DNA of 32,916 nt from Candidatus Gastranaerophilales bacterium (GTDB taxonomy: Bacteria > Cyanobacteriota > Vampirovibrionia > Gastranaerophilales > Gastranaerophilaceae): positions 1-32,916 of the forward strand of contig CALUXW010000018.1 of NCBI GenBank assembly GCA_944324865.1, read 5' to 3'. Numbering within the stretch: position 1 is the first letter of the stretch; every line of letters starts with the position of its first letter. Under the pieces are notes generated by a model that had not been told where the DNA came from, ran no database searches, and saw only the letters and a list, made by a program, of their open reading frames with translations. The translations under genes were made by a program, and so were the position numbers. Of the stretch, positions 30,303 through 32,916 are shown in pieces.

Positions 30303-31313
30303 CTATCTATCTTTACAAAATCTTTCAACATTTTGAACACTTATTGAATTTTTATCAAAAAATAAAATATTTTTGCCATTTTGTATGTGTTTTTGAATTA
30401 CATGATTGCAATCGGGAATATAAAATTTATTTGTCTCGGTTTTGCAATAAGCTTTTAATGTTTTGTATCTTTGACAAAAGGCTTCGGGAGATTTTTGTCC
30501 GAGTGCTGCCGAGTATAAATTTTGCGCGTATTGGTAATAAGTCAGGCTGTTTTCATCGTTTAGCCGTGCAAGTTCAGAATATATTTGCGCAAGATGAAGT
30601 AAATCTTCTTTGTATCTGTATTTTCCTAACAGTACAAAACTATCGTGCGAGTCCATAAAAGCATTTTTTAAAATTTCTCGTGATAATGCAGTGTTTCCTA
30701 TTGCATTTTCAAGTTTGGCAATTTCAATGTCAGGTTTTTTGCAGCACATATCAAGATATTTTTCTGCTGTTTTATAATCTTTTACTGCGATATTATATGC
30801 GCCAAATTCCTTATATAACCTATCGTGCAGTTGTGAACCAAGGGGAATTTTACAAATATCGTCTGTTTTTAATATGTTTTTATGAGCTTGGATATTTTGA
30901 TTTTCAATAAATTCATTTATGGTTAAAAGCTTATTCAAGGTATTAAGTACGTTTTTGTAGTCATTTTCATATTTATAGGTTTCTAAAATTAAAAAAAGCA
31001 GTTCAATTTGATAATACCTGTAGTCTTGGGGGGTTTTATCCAGACACTCTTGCGCGTTAATACGTGCTTCTTTATATAGTCCGTTTCTTAAAAGCAGTGT
31101 TGTGTATTTTATACAAGTGTCGCAATAAGACTTTGGAGCAGTTTTTATTTTAATCTTTTGCAAGAATAAAATGTTTTTATATAAAAAAGCCGCTGTTTTG
31201 TAATTGCCTTTGTATTGCAGATAATCAACCCCAAAACAGATAACACCCGCCATGAAAAGCATGAAAAAACTTGTAATTGCAATTAATATTATATGCGTCT
31301 TAAATCCTTTCAT
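30303..31313 (-). CDS. Membrane-anchored TPR-like protein
   Basis: 336 residues. An N-terminal hydrophobic segment (about 9-30, ILIAITSFFMLFMAGVICFG) would act as membrane anchor or signal. The rest is helical in TPR-like repeats: GNYKTAAFLYKNILFLQK, GLYKEARINAQECLDKTP, NDYKNVLNTLNKLL, KDYKTAEKYLDMC and a YAQNLYSAALGQKSPEA segment. TPR domains bind other proteins; here a partner in the secretion, anchoring or immunity of the neighbouring LysM proteins is plausible. AAAGGAG precedes the ATG, 20 nt after the lipase gene. The stop is a TAG in frame with the next LysM frame. Confidence 0.7.
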   Translation of the reverse strand: MKGFKTHIILIAITSFFMLFMAGVICFGVDYLQYKGNYKTAAFLYKNILFLQKIKIKTAPKSYCDTCIKYTTLLLRNGLYKEARINAQECLDKTPQDYRYYQIELLFLILETYKYENDYKNVLNTLNKLLTINEFIENQNIQAHKNILKTDDICKIPLGSQLHDRLYKEFGAYNIAVKDYKTAEKYLDMCCKKPDIEIAKLENAIGNTALSREILKNAFMDSHDSFVLLGKYRYKEDLLHLAQIYSELARLNDENSLTYYQYAQNLYSAALGQKSPEAFCQRYKTLKAYCKTETNKFYIPDCNHVIQKHIQNGKNILFFDKNSISVQNVERFCKDR

Positions 31314-31332
31314 TTGCTTGCTCCTTTAAATT

Positions 31333-32826
31333 CTACAGGCTTACCATAGGAATACCCAGAGGCATAGTTTGAGCTACACTTGGCAGACTTGGCAATCCTG
31401 CAAAGTTTTTCATATACTCGTTTGCCTGGGGGAATAATTGCGGATATTGAAGATACATTAAAACTTGACCATTTGTAACAATGCTTAATCCTGATAGTAT
31501 TTGCATAGTAAGTGCTTTTGCATCAACCGCAGGTGCTTGAGTATATTGATAAGTTATCTCCTGTGATTCACCTCCTTGGGGTACATAAAATTCAGAATCT
31601 TCAGGTATTTCATAGTTAATTAAATCAGAAGGACTTTTCTCGCCTGTATATATATCCCTTACGGTTTCAAATGATTCATCATATGACGCACTTCCGCGCA
31701 AGACATTTTCGGGGATATAGATTTGCTGGGTATCTTCTATATATGTATATTTTCCATTCGCACTTGTTGTTGTTTCAATCCATAGATTTGCACTACGGAG
31801 TTGTTCTAGTGTCATATTAAATTTTCCTGCGAAATTTTCCAATTCAAGAGAGCTTTTTATTGAAATACTGCCATTTCCCGCTATAATCTTTCCTACAGGT
31901 ATGCCTATATCTGGATACGAGTCAAGTAATGCTATTTTTTGTGCTGTATTGAGGTTAGCATCTATATTTACGGTAAAACTTATTTTGACATCAAATGCAG
32001 TTAGTGCTTTTGCAGTGTCGATAGCAGAAATAGCGCAATCAGTAACATTATTTACCGTATTTTTTATCCAGCTTTCAATATTGTTTGGTTGATCCACTTT
32101 TGTGTAATCTCTTTTTTCGACAATATGTACATCAACATAGTGATTTTCCATTAAATTACCGGTATCACCTGTAGTCGCTACATATGTATTGCCGGCTTGT
32201 TCAAAAAATTTTGACAGCAGTTCATTTTGTGCGATTAGATTTGTAATATTTGAATAGTCGTTCGATAATTGATAACCCTTTTCTACTAACTTATTGCTTA
32301 AATGTTTCATGCCAAATGGGTTGTAATTGATAAATTCAATGTCTTTGTATTTATCCAGCATTCCAAGCCCTTGATTTAATGAAGCGCCAAGTGATTGTCC
32401 TATGGAACTTAGTTCAAGATTATTGCTTTTGCAATAATTATTCATTTTTGTCATAAAAAAATCAGCCGATTCAAATTGACTTGGTATTGTCCCTGTGCCA
32501 AGACCTCCTATATTGGTTTTAATCCAATCGTTATAAAAATCATAGACCTGACCTGGGGTTTGAAAACTCGACCAATCAACATTTGCAGAGCCCGCATGGA
32601 CGACTACAATATTATTAGTGCCGTCTTCTTGAAAAGCATAACCGGCATAGCCATTATCTGAGTTAATGTAGTAGTCTATTAAGGTATACTTGAATTCTAG
32701 CGGATTTGCCCCACTCGCTTTTGTTGTGTCTTCAGACGCTGTTGCTTCACTTAGCCTTGTCAGGTTATTTAATTGGTAAAACTTGCTTAACTCTGCATAA
32801 TCTTGTGAATAAGAAAATTGTGTCAT
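31333..32826 (-). CDS. Class-3-lipase-like protein with LysM and shared C-terminal module
   Basis: 497 residues. Residues about 60-260 look like a lipase class 3/DUF2974-type alpha/beta hydrolase: VVVHAGSANVDWSSF (as FRGT..DW in the family), the nucleophile elbow IGQSLGAS with Ser145, FINYNPFG, and a candidate catalytic His in MENHYVDVHIV. A LysM-like domain follows (about 322-370, FAGKFNMTLEQLRSANLWI to TQQIYIPEN), then the 97-residue module shared with the downstream paralogue (about 376-472) and a hydrophobic tail. No Sec signal peptide is visible. LysM suggests binding to peptidoglycan or a similar glycan; the enzyme could hydrolyse lipids. RBS AGGGGG precedes the ATG. Host flank rather than phage, judging from the att-like site. 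Confidence 0.7.
   Translation of the reverse strand: MTQFSYSQDYAELSKFYQLNNLTRLSEATASEDTTKASGANPLEFKYTLIDYYINSDNGYAGYAFQEDGTNNIVVVHAGSANVDWSSFQTPGQVYDFYNDWIKTNIGGLGTGTIPSQFESADFFMTKMNNYCKSNNLELSSIGQSLGASLNQGLGMLDKYKDIEFINYNPFGMKHLSNKLVEKGYQLSNDYSNITNLIAQNELLSKFFEQAGNTYVATTGDTGNLMENHYVDVHIVEKRDYTKVDQPNNIESWIKNTVNNVTDCAISAIDTAKALTAFDVKISFTVNIDANLNTAQKIALLDSYPDIGIPVGKIIAGNGSISIKSSLELENFAGKFNMTLEQLRSANLWIETTTSANGKYTYIEDTQQIYIPENVLRGSASYDESFETVRDIYTGEKSPSDLINYEIPEDSEFYVPQGGESQEITYQYTQAPAVDAKALTMQILSGLSIVTNGQVLMYLQYPQLFPQANEYMKNFAGLPSLPSVAQTMPLGIPMVSL
31411..31700 (-). repeat. 290-bp duplicated module, copy 2
   Basis: Partner of 29259-29548. The sequence similarity falls off sharply on both sides: the LysM parts are only moderately similar and the C-terminal tails are unrelated. 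Confidence 0.85.
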
Positions 32827-32916
32827 ACGCCCCCTATCTTTTTTTTACCTTCTTTTATTAACCTTAAAAATCTCGGTTGTTTTTAAGCAATAAGCACCTC
32901 TGGATGGTGACCCGTT

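Noticed and set aside
30303..30305. TAG as a reassigned sense codon in this phage
   Set aside because: TAG ends other genes cleanly (for example 205-207 and 29001-29003), and no gene needs TAG read as sense to be complete. The site is also on the probable host side.
1..32916. Window as a complete circular phage genome with the ends joined
   Set aside because: Joining the right end to the left end would finish the endolysin after about 15 unrelated residues, too short for the amidase fold. The right flank looks like host DNA.
32827..32916. Promoter for the lipase-like gene
   Set aside because: TTGCTT is followed at usual spacing only by poor -10 matches. The true promoter may be outside the window.
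1..32916. CRISPR arrays, insertion sequences or anti-CRISPR loci
   Set aside because: No regularly spaced short repeats, transposase genes with terminal repeats, or Aca-like/Acr pairs could be recognised.

Overview
The window holds the right-hand part of a temperate podovirus prophage (about 1 to 29,090), followed by about 3.8 kb of probable host chromosome (29,090 to 32,916). The DNA is AT-rich, uses the standard genetic code and has ordinary AGGAG-type ribosome binding sites. No integrase, polymerase or helicase lies in the window, and the left end cuts through the endolysin gene, so the other prophage end is missing. The host cannot be named from this sequence. The AT-rich composition and the types of phage gene (radical SAM protein, polyvalent virion protein) fit an uncultivated, probably gut-associated bacterium, but that is inference.

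Late block (minus strand, 23,553 down to 1). The order is an unknown 158-aa protein, small terminase, large terminase, a small linker protein, portal, a Bbp19-like protein, scaffold, major capsid protein, cement protein, a 130-aa lysine-rich protein, T7 gp11-like tail adaptor, gp12-like nozzle, gp13-like protein, gp14-like protein, a 725-aa internal virion protein with a lytic transglycosylase, a 2,479-aa internal virion protein, tail fibre, two small lysis-type membrane proteins and an amidase endolysin. The head genes resemble Bordetella phage BPP-1 and the tail and ejection genes resemble T7. The 2,479-aa protein carries toxin-like domains in series: ADP-ribosyltransferase, zeta-like kinase, a probable PBECR nuclease and an HExxH metallopeptidase. 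It would be ejected into the host with the DNA. A plus-strand pair of tiny membrane-protein genes (21,038 to 21,375) with its own leaderless promoter sits inside this block like a moron.

Early and lysogeny block (23,681 to 28,919). A minus-strand early operon carries a Cro-like HTH gene broken by one base, a Cys-motif protein, a DUF4373/Lin1244-type replication protein, a small coiled-coil protein, a radical SAM enzyme, a C5-cytosine DNA methyltransferase and a 69-aa LuxR-type HTH protein. It diverges from a plus-strand XRE repressor. The region between them has three good sigma70-type promoters and six copies of CATCAATT, one pair forming a perfect 12-bp-arm palindrome. The late promoter at 23,640 to 23,668 has a separate palindrome over its -35 box, directly after the LuxR-type gene, which suggests how early and late expression are linked.

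Right flank. At 29,065 to 29,088 lies a sequence like the 3' end of a tRNA or tmRNA (T-loop through CCA) without its 5' part, as expected for an attachment-site remnant. Beyond it, three minus-strand genes encode a class-3-lipase-like protein with LysM, a membrane-anchored TPR-like protein, and a second LysM protein with no normal start. The two LysM proteins share a nearly identical 97-residue module.
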